Shown: piece by piece, positions 7,735-14,703 of the stretch
Position numbering within the stretch: position 1 is the stretch's first letter
How the letters are laid out: the number at the start of each line of letters is the position of its first letter
Source: Planctomycetaceae bacterium
Lineage (GTDB): Bacteria > Planctomycetota > Planctomycetia > Pirellulales > UBA1268
DNA length: 14,849 nt
Assembly: GCA_003488325.1 (NCBI GenBank)
Contig: DNLZ01000488.1
Coordinates: 1 to 14,849 of the forward strand
Direction of reading: 5' to 3'
The notes under the pieces: generated by a model
Seen by the model: only the letters and a program-made list of their open reading frames with translations
The model's database searches: none
Told to the model about the DNA's origin: nothing
Made by a program: the position numbers and the translations under genes

Positions 7735-8715
7735 TCAGGCCGGACCGCCTCGGGTCCCGGCAAGGTCGGCAAAACGCCCCGCCCGGAAGGCCTGCCCGAT
7801 GCTCTTGGGCACCAGCGCCTCCGCCTCGAGCAGACGGGCCCGGTTCTCCGCCGTGGCGGCCTTCATCTCCTGCTCACGCGCGATGGCGACGCTCCGCCGC
7901 TCCTCCGCCTTGGCCTGCGCGACCCGCGTGTCGGCCTCGGCCTGGTCGGCCTGCAGCCGCGCCCCGATGTTCTCACCGATCTCGATGTCGGCGATGTCGA
8001 TGGAGACGATCTGGAAGGCCGTCTGCGCGTCGAGGCCCCGCTGCAGCACCGCCTTCGAGATCGTGTCCGGGTGCTCCATGACCTGGAAGTGGCTTTCCGA
8101 CGAACCGATCGACGTGATGATGCCCTCGCCCACGCGGGCGATGATCGTCTCCTCGGTGGCACCGCCGATGAGCTGTTGGAGGTTCGTGCGCACCGTGACC
8201 CGCGCGCGGATGCGCAGCTCCACGCCGTTCTTCGCCACCGCGGAGAGCGTGGTCTTGCCGCTCGATGTGTCGGGGCAGTCGATGACCTTCGGGTTGACGC
8301 TCGTCTGCACCGCGTCGAGCACGTCACGGCCGGCGAGGTCGATGGCGCACGCCCGGTCGAAGTCGAGGTCGAGGTCGGCCCGCTGGGCTGCGATGAGCGC
8401 CCGGATCACGCGCGGCACGTCCCCTCCGGCGAGATAGTGGGCCTCGAGCCGCCGGCTGGTGATGTCCGGGCCCAGCCCCGCCTGCGTCGCCATGATGCGC
8501 GCCTGCACGATCGTGCGGGCGTTCACCTTGCGGAGGCTCATCCCGAGCAGCTCGAGGAAGGTGACCCGCGCCTTCGACCAGTAGGCCTGAAACCAGATCT
8601 GCCCGTAGTTCACGACGAGCAGGAGCATCGTGAGGACGATCAGGCCGAGCACCATGGCCAGGCCGAGCAGGACCGGCACGGGGACGCTCCACGGTCGATC
8701 GACGAGCGGATTCAT
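7735..8715 (-). CDS. floA: Flotillin-like protein FloA
   Basis: 326 residues, close to the usual 330. One membrane segment near residues 13-37 (LLGLAMVLGLIVLTMLLLVV) is followed by a cytoplasmic SPFH-like body. Motifs typical of FloA are RKVNARTIVQARIMATQAGL, the HYLAGGDVPRVIRALIAA block, GKTTLSAVAKNGVELRIRARVTVRTNL and EETIIARVGEGI. Near the C terminus comes a coiled-coil-like ADQAEADTRVAQAKAEERR stretch rich in Ala/Glu/Arg. FloA scaffolds functional membrane microdomains and affects membrane fluidity (known from Bacillus). The start is the ATG at 8715, 20 residues before the end of the membrane segment; no clear ribosome binding site is seen. In many bacteria floA follows an nfeD-like gene; here the upstream neighbour is mnmA, 99 bases away, and no nfeD is visible. 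Confidence 0.93.
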   Translation of the reverse strand: MNPLVDRPWSVPVPVLLGLAMVLGLIVLTMLLLVVNYGQIWFQAYWSKARVTFLELLGMSLRKVNARTIVQARIMATQAGLGPDITSRRLEAHYLAGGDVPRVIRALIAAQRADLDLDFDRACAIDLAGRDVLDAVQTSVNPKVIDCPDTSSGKTTLSAVAKNGVELRIRARVTVRTNLQQLIGGATEETIIARVGEGIITSIGSSESHFQVMEHPDTISKAVLQRGLDAQTAFQIVSIDIADIEIGENIGARLQADQAEADTRVAQAKAEERRSVAIAREQEMKAATAENRARLLEAEALVPKSIGQAFRAGRFADLAGTRGGPA

Positions 8716-8746
8716 CGGCGGGCACCAGCGGGATGAGGGGACGGTG

Positions 8747-8763
8747 CGGCACGGGCCGTGCCG
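8747..8763. repeat. Small GC hairpin between mnmA and floA
   Basis: CGGCACG (8747-8753), loop GGC, CGTGCCG (8757-8763): a perfect 7-bp stem in the 99-base gap between the mnmA stop and the floA start. There is no T-run on the minus strand, so it is a weak candidate terminator or an mRNA-processing structure. Confidence 0.35.
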
Positions 8764-8814
8764 GACGATTTCCGCGCAAGCCTAGTTCGCGGATCGGCGC
8801 GGGGAAAGCGGCCG

Positions 8815-9945
8815 TCAGGACTCGATCCACCCACCTCCGAGGAGGCGGTCGTCCAGGTAGCAGACGGCCGGCTGCCCCGGCGAAATCGGGCCCGGCCCAT
8901 CGGCCGGCCCCCCGGTAAACCGGGCCTCGAAGCGGCCGTCGGGCAGGGGCGACACGATCGCGGGGGCCGCTCGGCGCTGGGCACGGCACTGCACGTCACA
9001 GGCGAACGGCTCGGTTGGGGGAGCGCCATGCCAGGTCACGTCGGCCGCCACGAGGTGCCCGCATGGGACCGATTCCGGCGGACCGACGACGACGCGGCAG
9101 CTGGCGGCCTCGATGCGCACGACGTGGAGCGGCCGGCCCGTCGCGATCCCGAGCCCCTGCCGCTGACCCACGGTGAAGTGTTCGATGCCCGGATGGCGCC
9201 CCAGCACCTGCCCGCGCTCGTCGACGATCTCACCGGCGCGCGAGCCGCCGAGCCGGTCCGCGACGAGCGCCGCATGCCGTCCGGGGGTGACGAAGCAGAT
9301 CTCCTGGCTGTCCGGCTTGTCGGCGGTCGCGAGCCCCAGGTCCGCGGCCCGCGCCCGCACCTCCGCCTTGGGCATCCTCCCCACAGGCAGGAGCATTCTT
9401 CGGAGACGGTCCGGGCGCACGTCGAAGAGCACGTAGGACTGGTCCCGCGCGCGGTCCAGCCCGCGCCGCACCGCCACGTCACCCGCCTCGGTGGATTCGA
9501 GGATCGCGTAGTGGCCGGTGGCCACGTGGGTCGCGCCGATCGCGTCGGCATGGTCGAAGAGACGGCCGAACTTGAGCCATGCATTGCATCGGACGCAGGG
9601 GTTCGGCGTACGACCACGACCGTACTCCTCCGCGAAATAGTCGATGACCCGTGCGAAGTCGGTGGTGAGATCGAGCGGATAGAGCGGAATCCCGAGACGG
9701 TCCGCAACCCGCCTCGCGTCGAGCGCGTCCGCAACGCCGCAGCAGCCCTGGTGTCCTGCCCGCGGTGCCGCGGCCTCGTCAGTTCCAGACGACGCCGGAC
9801 CGGCAGCCGGCAGGCCCTGCCGCATGAAGACGCCGACGCAGTCGTGGCCCTGCTCGACGAGCAGGGCCGCGGCGACGCTCGAATCGACGCCGCCGGACAT
9901 GGCGACCACGACCCGCGACGGCCGCTCGATGACGGATCGGGTCAT
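8815..9945 (-). CDS. mnmA: tRNA-specific 2-thiouridylase MnmA
   Basis: 376 residues. MnmA adenylates U34 of tRNA-Lys, -Glu and -Gln and transfers sulfur to give 2-thiouridine. The PP-loop ATPase motif SGGVDSS is at 17-23. Two catalytic cysteines are present: Cys117 in TPNPCVRCN and Cys217 in KPDSQEICFV. Other family blocks are ATHVATGHYA, RARDQSYVLFDV, FTVGQRQGLGI and a C-terminal beta-barrel ending LLGGGWIES. An Ala/Gly-rich loop with HQGCCGVADALDARRVADRLG at about 65-85 is longer than in E. coli but of a kind seen in other MnmA proteins. The start is the ATG at 9945; the PP-loop begins 12 residues later as expected. It is downstream of groEL and separated from it by a strong hairpin, so it probably has its own promoter. 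The floA gene follows and may be co-transcribed. Confidence 0.96.
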   Translation of the reverse strand: MTRSVIERPSRVVVAMSGGVDSSVAAALLVEQGHDCVGVFMRQGLPAAGPASSGTDEAAAPRAGHQGCCGVADALDARRVADRLGIPLYPLDLTTDFARVIDYFAEEYGRGRTPNPCVRCNAWLKFGRLFDHADAIGATHVATGHYAILESTEAGDVAVRRGLDRARDQSYVLFDVRPDRLRRMLLPVGRMPKAEVRARAADLGLATADKPDSQEICFVTPGRHAALVADRLGGSRAGEIVDERGQVLGRHPGIEHFTVGQRQGLGIATGRPLHVVRIEAASCRVVVGPPESVPCGHLVAADVTWHGAPPTEPFACDVQCRAQRRAAPAIVSPLPDGRFEARFTGGPADGPGPISPGQPAVCYLDDRLLGGGWIES

Positions 9946-10012
9946 GGACCTGATTGGACCGGCGCCAGGGGAGCACCGCGGCCCGCCGCCGCACGACTGT
10001 CGCCACGAAACA

Positions 10013-10046
10013 CGCGAGCCGGTTCACCGACGGATGAACCGGCTCG
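10013..10046 (-). terminator. Strong hairpin downstream of groEL
   Basis: A perfect 13-bp inverted repeat, GCGAGCCGGTTCA (10013-10025) and TGAACCGGCTCGC (10034-10046), with an 8-base loop. It starts 50 bases after the groEL stop on the minus strand. Only a short TTT follows, so it may be a weak intrinsic terminator or an mRNA 3'-end stabiliser separating groESL from mnmA. Confidence 0.75.
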
Positions 10047-10096
10047 CCATGACGGACCTCACCATGAGGGACAGCCGCAGGCCGTGGGCCGGCGGA

Positions 10097-11722
<1,626 letters not shown>

Positions 11723-11807
11723 GGGTCGGATACTCCGGAGAGGGGTTGGTTTTCGTCGTGGATCGGATCGAGTGTCACGGAACGATGGTTTGGGGTCGGA
11801 ACGACAC

Positions 11808-11823
11808 GCCGCCGCACGGCGGC
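11808..11823 (-). terminator. Intercistronic hairpin between groES and groEL
   Basis: GCCGCC (11808-11813), a 4-base loop and GGCGGC (11818-11823), 7 bases after the groES stop on the minus strand. The 6-bp all-GC stem has no T-run. More likely an attenuator or processing/stability element tuning the groES:groEL ratio than a full terminator. Confidence 0.4.
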
Positions 11824-11830
11824 CTCAGAC

Positions 11831-12154
11831 TCAGCCCAGCACCGCCAGGATGTCGTCCTCCCGCATGAGCAGGAGCTCGGCATCGCCCACCTTGAAGGGC
11901 TCACCCGCGTAGCTCGTGAAGACGACCCGGTCACCGGGCCGAACCTGCAGCGGGTGGCGGTGTCCCTTGTCGTCGAGCTTGCCTTCGCCGACGCTCACCA
12001 CGGTTCCCCGCGCGGGCTTGTCCTTCGCGGAATCGGGGAGGAGGATTCCGCCGGATGTCTTCTGCACCCCTTCCTCGCGCTCCACGACCACCCGATCGCC
12101 GAGCGGCATCAGGGTCGACTTCTTCTTTGCACTTTTGGTGGCGGTCGCTGACAT
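11831..12154 (-). CDS. groES: Co-chaperonin GroES (Hsp10)
   Basis: 107 residues. GroES forms the heptameric lid of GroEL in the cytoplasm. LMPLGDRVVVEREE begins the beta-barrel near residue 15. The mobile loop is EGVQKTSGGILLPDSAKDKP, containing the GGILLP that contacts GroEL. The end, FKVGDAELLLMREDDILAVLG, is typical. A Lys/Ser/Ala-rich N-terminal extension of about a dozen residues makes it slightly longer than the 97-residue E. coli protein. The start is the ATG at 12154; GAGG lies 4 bases and AGGAG 12 bases upstream. An in-frame extension to 12397 reads as non-coding leader. It is the first gene of the groESL operon. No CIRCE (TTAGCACTC-N9-GAGTGCTAA) element is visible upstream. Confidence 0.95.
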   Translation of the reverse strand: MSATATKSAKKKSTLMPLGDRVVVEREEGVQKTSGGILLPDSAKDKPARGTVVSVGEGKLDDKGHRHPLQVRPGDRVVFTSYAGEPFKVGDAELLLMREDDILAVLG

Positions 12155-12259
12155 GATCCTCGTCGTCTCCTGTCTCGGGAACGGTCGGACTTGGGAAGGG
12201 TGGATTCGGGAAGGACGGACGTGACGGATACGGTTCGCGGTGCGGCCGGTCCGGACGTC

Positions 12260-12273
12260 ATGCCGCGAGGCAT
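12260..12273 (-). promoter_or_regulatory. Small hairpin in the groES leader
   Basis: ATGCC (12260-12264), four-base loop, GGCAT (12269-12273), directly abutting the larger hairpin at 12274-12305. In the minus-strand transcript the two stems would stack end to end, about 106 bases before the groES start codon. Confidence 0.35.
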
Positions 12274-12305
12274 CTTCTCCACCGGCAGAGAAGCCGGCGG
12301 AGAAG
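12274..12305 (-). promoter_or_regulatory. 13-bp hairpin in the groES 5' leader
   Basis: Outer arms CTTCTCC (12274-12280) and GGAGAAG (12299-12305) and inner arms CCGGC (12282-12286) and GCCGG (12293-12297) close a 6-base loop. The single mismatch, A:C on the plus strand, becomes G:U in the minus-strand RNA, so the stem is continuous only in the groES transcript. It lies about 120 bases before the start codon and does not cover the ribosome binding site. Confidence 0.5.
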
Positions 12306-12455
12306 GGAACCCTACGGGCGATGTGCACCGACCCGAACCTGCCGCCCCGGCACCGGCCGTACGACGTGCCGCAAGGAGAGCAACTGGCGCGCCACAAAGC
12401 GGAAAATGTGGTTTCCCATTGAATTCCGCTGCTCGATGGCGAAATCGGGCTCGCA

Positions 12456-12462
12456 ATCTATA
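12456..12462 (-). promoter_or_regulatory. Candidate -10 box for groESL
   Basis: TATAGAT on the minus strand, in the most AT-rich short stretch of this intergenic region (CACAAATATAGATTG). No good -35 hexamer is visible 17 bases upstream, so an activator or an alternative sigma factor might be needed. Transcription from here would give a leader of about 295 bases. Confidence 0.3.
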
Positions 12463-12492
12463 TTTGTGGTGAACGTGACGGTGGGCACGTCT

Positions 12493-12507
12493 CTGCCAAA
12501 GTGGCAG
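12493..12507. promoter_or_regulatory. Perfect inverted repeat, candidate operator
   Basis: CTGCCA-AAG-TGGCAG, a perfect 6+3+6 palindrome, lies about 30 bases upstream of the candidate groESL -10 box and 127 bases before the STAS gene. It is suited to bind a dimeric regulator of either divergent operon. It is not CIRCE and not a recognised HspR site. Confidence 0.45.
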
Positions 12508-12562
12508 CGCGAGGCGAAAACGACCGGCACTGAGACGATTGCCGCTTGTGGGAGGGGGGTCG

Positions 12563-12578
12563 TGGCACGTTCGCGGCT
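12563..12578 (+). promoter_or_regulatory. Sigma-54-like promoter candidate before the STAS gene
   Basis: TGGCACGTTCGCGGCT resembles the -24/-12 consensus TGGCAC-N5-TTGCW. The -24 half is exact and the GG to GC spacing is 10 bases as required, but only GC of the -12 half matches. The predicted start would be about 45 bases before the STAS start codon. Confidence 0.25.
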
Positions 12579-12633
12579 CAGCGACTACCTTGCACGACTC
12601 GCTTGGGTGTGACTGCCAATTCGGAGCGGCTCC

Positions 12634-12987
12634 ATGACGGCCCACCACCGGATCGACGTTTCAAAAGTCGGCGATGTCACGGTCGTCCGCTTCGTCGACA
12701 AGACGGTGCTCGACGAATCGAGCATCCACGAGCTTGGACAGGAGCTCTTCGGATTGGTCGACGCCCAGAATGGCCGCAAAATGGTCCTCAACTTCTCGAA
12801 TGTCGAATTCATCTCGAGCGCGACGCTCGGCAAGCTCATCGTGCTCGATCGCAAGGTGAAGACGCTCAACGGCCGGTTGCGCATGTGCCACATCCGACCG
12901 GAGATTCTCGAGGTGTTCCGGATCACCAAACTCGACAAGTTGTTCGACATCCGCGATGGGGAGTCCGAGGCGCTCGCCGCCTTTTAG
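12634..12987 (+). CDS. STAS-domain anti-sigma factor antagonist (SpoIIAA/RsbV-like)
   Basis: 117 residues, essentially one STAS domain. The beta-start IDVSKVGDVTVVRFVDKTVLD is followed by MVLNFSNVEFISSATLGKLIVL at 50-71. Ser61-Ser62 occupy the position of the regulatory phosphoserine of SpoIIAA and RsbV. In such partner-switching pairs the unphosphorylated antagonist binds the kinase/anti-sigma protein and frees the sigma factor or another target. There is no signal peptide or membrane segment. GGAG lies 8 bases before the ATG at 12634. The next gene, 39 bases downstream, encodes the matching HATPase, so the two are almost certainly one operon. It is divergent from groES. No sigma factor or PP2C-type phosphatase gene is adjacent, so the output is unknown. 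Confidence 0.85.
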   Translation: MTAHHRIDVSKVGDVTVVRFVDKTVLDESSIHELGQELFGLVDAQNGRKMVLNFSNVEFISSATLGKLIVLDRKVKTLNGRLRMCHIRPEILEVFRITKLDKLFDIRDGESEALAAF

Positions 12988-13026
12988 GACGACGGGGCGT
13001 GGCCGGGCCACGGGGAACTGACCGCC

Positions 13027-13461
13027 ATGGGACATGAATCGACGGCTGGCTGGCATCGGCAGGTTCGCCTGCCGAGCGAGCGGGGTGCGAGCCGAACGGT
13101 CACTGACGAATTGCTCGAGCAGCTCGGCGCCCACGGGTGGTCCGCGGAGGAGGTGTTCGCCATCCACCTCGCCGCGGAGGAGGCGATCGTCAACGCCATC
13201 GTGCACGGCAACAAGCTCGATCCTGCGAAGTGCGTCGCGGTCTTGTGCGAGGTGAGCACGAATCACGTCAAGATCGAGGTGGAGGACGAGGGGGATGGCT
13301 TCGACCCGGCACAGGTGCCCGACTGCACGCTCGAGGAGCGGCTCGACGTCCCGAGCGGTCGCGGCGTGATGCTGATGCGGTCGTTCATGACGCGCATCGA
13401 GTACAACGCGAAGGGCAATGCGGTCGTGCTCGAGAAGCGCCGCGAGGCGAACGCGAACTGA
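13027..13461 (+). CDS. RsbW/SpoIIAB-like HATPase, anti-sigma regulatory factor (Ser/Thr kinase)
   Basis: 144 residues of the GHKL ATPase fold. The N-box is AAEEAIVNAIVHGNKLDP, with Asn56 as the Mg-binding residue. The G1 box is DEGDGFDP (87-94) and the G2 box is GRGVMLMRSFM (111-121). Proteins of this type bind a sigma factor and phosphorylate the STAS antagonist on serine. The STAS partner is encoded 39 bases upstream, which supports co-transcription. The ATG at 13027 gives the usual family length; a second in-frame ATG lies 4 codons later, and GGGGAA lies about 9 bases upstream. It is cytoplasmic. The target (sigma factor or other protein) is not encoded in this window. The tRNA-Asn gene follows 141 bases downstream. 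Confidence 0.88.
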   Translation: MGHESTAGWHRQVRLPSERGASRTVTDELLEQLGAHGWSAEEVFAIHLAAEEAIVNAIVHGNKLDPAKCVAVLCEVSTNHVKIEVEDEGDGFDPAQVPDCTLEERLDVPSGRGVMLMRSFMTRIEYNAKGNAVVLEKRREANAN

Positions 13462-13602
13462 GGCCGTCGTGAGACGCCGCGGTCGAACCTCTCGATTCCG
13501 CCGTGTAAATGGGGTAGCGTAACGTCAACGGCTGCGGCGGCAGCGGACCGTCGCCGCGGGCGCGGCACCGCACGCTGTGTCCAGCCAGTGAGCCCATCCC
13601 GA

Positions 13603-13674
13603 TCCCCGATAGCTCAACGGTAGAGCGGCCGGCTGTTAACCGGTAGGTTGTAGGTTCGAATCCTACTCGGGGAG
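13603..13674 (+). tRNA. tRNA-Asn (anticodon GTT)
   Basis: 72 bases fold as a cloverleaf: acceptor TCCCCGA pairs with TCGGGGA, discriminator G; D-stem GCTC/GAGC; anticodon stem GCCGG/CCGGT with loop CTGTTAA, anticodon GTT at loop positions 3-5; T-arm GTAGG-TTCGAAT-CCTAC. CCA is not encoded. The 3' end from 13657 is duplicated at 14686-14703, marking it as a probable integration site. Confidence 0.97.
13657..13674 (+). repeat. att-like direct repeat, proximal copy (3' end of tRNA-Asn)
   Basis: CGAATCCTACTCGGGGAG, the last 18 bases of tRNA-Asn, recurs exactly at 14686-14703 in the same orientation. The 3' end of a tRNA gene is a classic tyrosine-recombinase target. The two copies bracket the vapBC-like module. 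Confidence 0.7.
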
Positions 13675-13680
13675 TTTTCT

Positions 13681-13720
13681 TCGCAGGATGCCGCACCGGC
13701 TCGCATTGCGTCGCAGGACG
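13681..13720 (+). repeat. TCGCAGGAYG repeats next to the tRNA
   Basis: TCGCAGGATG at 13681-13690 and TCGCAGGACG at 13711-13720, 30 bases apart. A third relative, CCGCAGGATG, lies at 14736-14745 beyond the distal att copy. CGCAGGATG plus CGCAC (13682-13696 versus 14737-14751) matches at 14 of 15 positions. They may be recombinase arm sites or duplicated tRNA flank. Confidence 0.35.
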
Positions 13721-13748
13721 TTCGCTGGGACGCTCTGGCAATACCGCG

Positions 13749-14174
13749 TCACACTCGCCCCAAGCGTCCTGCCTCTCGCTCGCGCGAGAGCCACATGCCG
13801 GGGGTCATGACTGCGAGACCATAGAACAGGTCGCCAAGAAGGCGGCTGAAATCAGCTCGATCGAGCGTCAGAAGAACATCGGCCGATGCCAAGGCACTGA
13901 AGAGAATGGGTCGGTCCTTCTCTACGGGAAATACGGCGGGCTTGTCGATTGTCACGACATCGTCGACGACGACGAGCTGGCTCCGGAGTCTCAACCACGA
14001 TGCGGTGACTGATGGTGCGAAGGCCGCGAGATTCCGAACGGTCTCTTCGACGGCATAGGGTGTCGTCACCAATCGCCACTCATGTGTTCCGGCAAGGCGG
14101 AACACCGACCGGGACGCGCCTTCGGCCGATGCGGCTCCGGCGATCATGACGCTTGAATCCAGAAACAGCCTCAC
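13749..14174 (-). CDS. PIN-domain toxin, VapC-like
   Basis: 141 residues. PIN-domain acidic residues are visible: Asp6 in MRLFLDSSVM, Glu43/Glu44 in YAVEETVRNL, Asp87 in VEKDRPIL and Asp99/Asp105 in ASADVLLTLDRADF. This arrangement would coordinate Mg or Mn for RNA cleavage; characterised VapC toxins cut tRNA or rRNA. It is cytoplasmic with no membrane segment. The start is GTG at 14174-14172, which overlaps the antitoxin stop as GTGA, indicating translational coupling. The partner is the small gene just upstream. The pair lies within the presumed tRNA-Asn island, converging on the tRNA gene. The exact RNA target, and whether the toxin is active, cannot be read from the sequence. Confidence 0.82.
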   Translation of the reverse strand: MRLFLDSSVMIAGAASAEGASRSVFRLAGTHEWRLVTTPYAVEETVRNLAAFAPSVTASWLRLRSQLVVVDDVVTIDKPAVFPVEKDRPILFSALASADVLLTLDRADFSRLLGDLFYGLAVMTPGMWLSREREAGRLGRV

Positions 14175-14371
14175 GGCTGCTCCCGCAGGCGGCGCATGTC
14201 GGCTTCATCTTCAGCAATCCAGCGGGCCATCTCGTCCGCCGAAAACACGCGGGGTTCCGGCAGCGCCGCACCCTCAGCCCGAAGCCGTGACGCCAGGAAG
14301 AGCATCAACTCTTGCTTCTCAGCCGGCGAGAGCGAAACGGCAGCAGCCTCGATATCAGCGAGCGTAACCAT
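14171..14371 (-). CDS. Small antitoxin partner of the PIN toxin
   Basis: 66 residues: an N-terminal helical part (LADIEAAAVSLSPAEKQELM, then LFLASRLRAEG) and an acidic, Trp-containing C-terminal part (FSADEMARWIAEDEADMRRL). Position directly upstream of a PIN toxin, size and the 4-base GTGA overlap make it the antitoxin. It lacks an obvious AbrB or ribbon-helix-helix DNA-binding motif, and resembles small proteins with an LSPAEKQEL core often paired with PIN toxins. The start is the ATG at 14371. No ribosome binding site precedes it, and a promoter-like -10 box ends 7 bases upstream, suggesting a leaderless transcript. An in-frame TTG at 14407 is less likely. Confidence 0.72.
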   Translation of the reverse strand: MVTLADIEAAAVSLSPAEKQELMLFLASRLRAEGAALPEPRVFSADEMARWIAEDEADMRRLREQP

Positions 14372-14372
14372 A

Positions 14373-14407
14373 CGTACAAGCGTACACGCATTGAAGGCAG
14401 TCTGCAA
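14373..14407 (-). promoter_or_regulatory. Candidate promoter and operator of the antitoxin-toxin pair
   Basis: On the minus strand TTGCAG (14407-14402), a 17-base spacer and TACGCT (14384-14379) resemble a weak sigma-70 promoter. CGTAC occurs at 14373-14377 and 14381-14385, 8 bases apart, overlapping the -10 box: a plausible autoregulatory operator. The ATG begins 8 bases after the -10 box. Confidence 0.35.
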
Positions 14408-14685
14408 AGTCCACGTGCCCTGCCCACGAGCGCATGCGCCGAACCACTTTCACCAGCGTGCGGCTTCCTGGTGTAACCGACTGCGATCCCGGAGTCTGGC
14501 TCCGCCGCGGCATGATCGCTGGGTAGATGCCGGAGTGCGGGTTCATCTGCCGCGGCCCTTTGCCGAACACCGCTCAGGGCCCCGGTGCGAACTCACGCGT
14601 CCTCCTGCGGACTGGAAAGTGAGTCGTTTTTTGAGTCACCTATTCGCACAAACCGCGTGTTTCCCGCACAAAACAGCAGTTGTGA
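14408..14685. other. Non-coding part of the putative island
   Basis: No supportable gene. The final 60 bases or so (14621-14680) are only about 48% GC by hand count, clearly below the surroundings. They carry two TGAGTC copies (14620-14625, 14632-14637) and two CGCACAAA copies (14645-14652, 14665-14672). No integrase frame is present. Confidence 0.45.
14645..14672 (+). repeat. Two CGCACAAA direct repeats beside the distal att copy
   Basis: CGCACAAA at 14645-14652 and 14665-14672, exactly 20 bases (about two helical turns) apart and ending 13 bases before the distal 18-bp repeat. The spacing fits arm-type or accessory binding sites for a recombinase, though this is inference. Confidence 0.4.
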
Positions 14686-14703
14686 CGAATCCTACTCGGG
14701 GAG
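14686..14703 (+). repeat. att-like direct repeat, distal copy
   Basis: Exact 18-base copy of the tRNA-Asn 3' end (13657-13674), same orientation, with no tRNA body in front of it. It marks the far boundary of the presumed island, about 1.03 kb from the first copy. Confidence 0.7.

Larger units (their letters stand above)
12155..12633. other. Divergent intergenic region with groES leader and promoters
   Basis: 479 bases between the divergent groES and STAS genes. It holds two adjacent hairpins (12260-12305), an AT-rich TATAGAT box (12456-12462, minus), a perfect CTGCCA-AAG-TGGCAG inverted repeat (12493-12507) and a sigma-54-like box on the plus strand (12563-12578). Open frames here (for example 12406-12612 plus) show no homology I recognise. 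I treat the whole stretch as regulatory. Confidence 0.55.

Noticed and set aside
12484..12504. Sigma-54 promoter for groES on the minus strand (TGGCAG-N5-TGC)
   Set aside because: The GG to GC spacing is one base short of the required distance.
12155..12633. CIRCE element upstream of groES
   Set aside because: I looked for TTAGCACTC and GAGTGCTAA halves and found neither; the palindrome present is different.
13385..13741. 118-residue minus-strand frame containing RVGFEPTTYRLTAGRST
   Set aside because: This is the well-known spurious translation of the antisense strand of tRNA-Asn; it overlaps the tRNA and the HATPase gene.
14355..14570. 71-residue minus-strand frame upstream of the antitoxin
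   Set aside because: Overlaps the antitoxin promoter and N terminus in another frame, with no motif.
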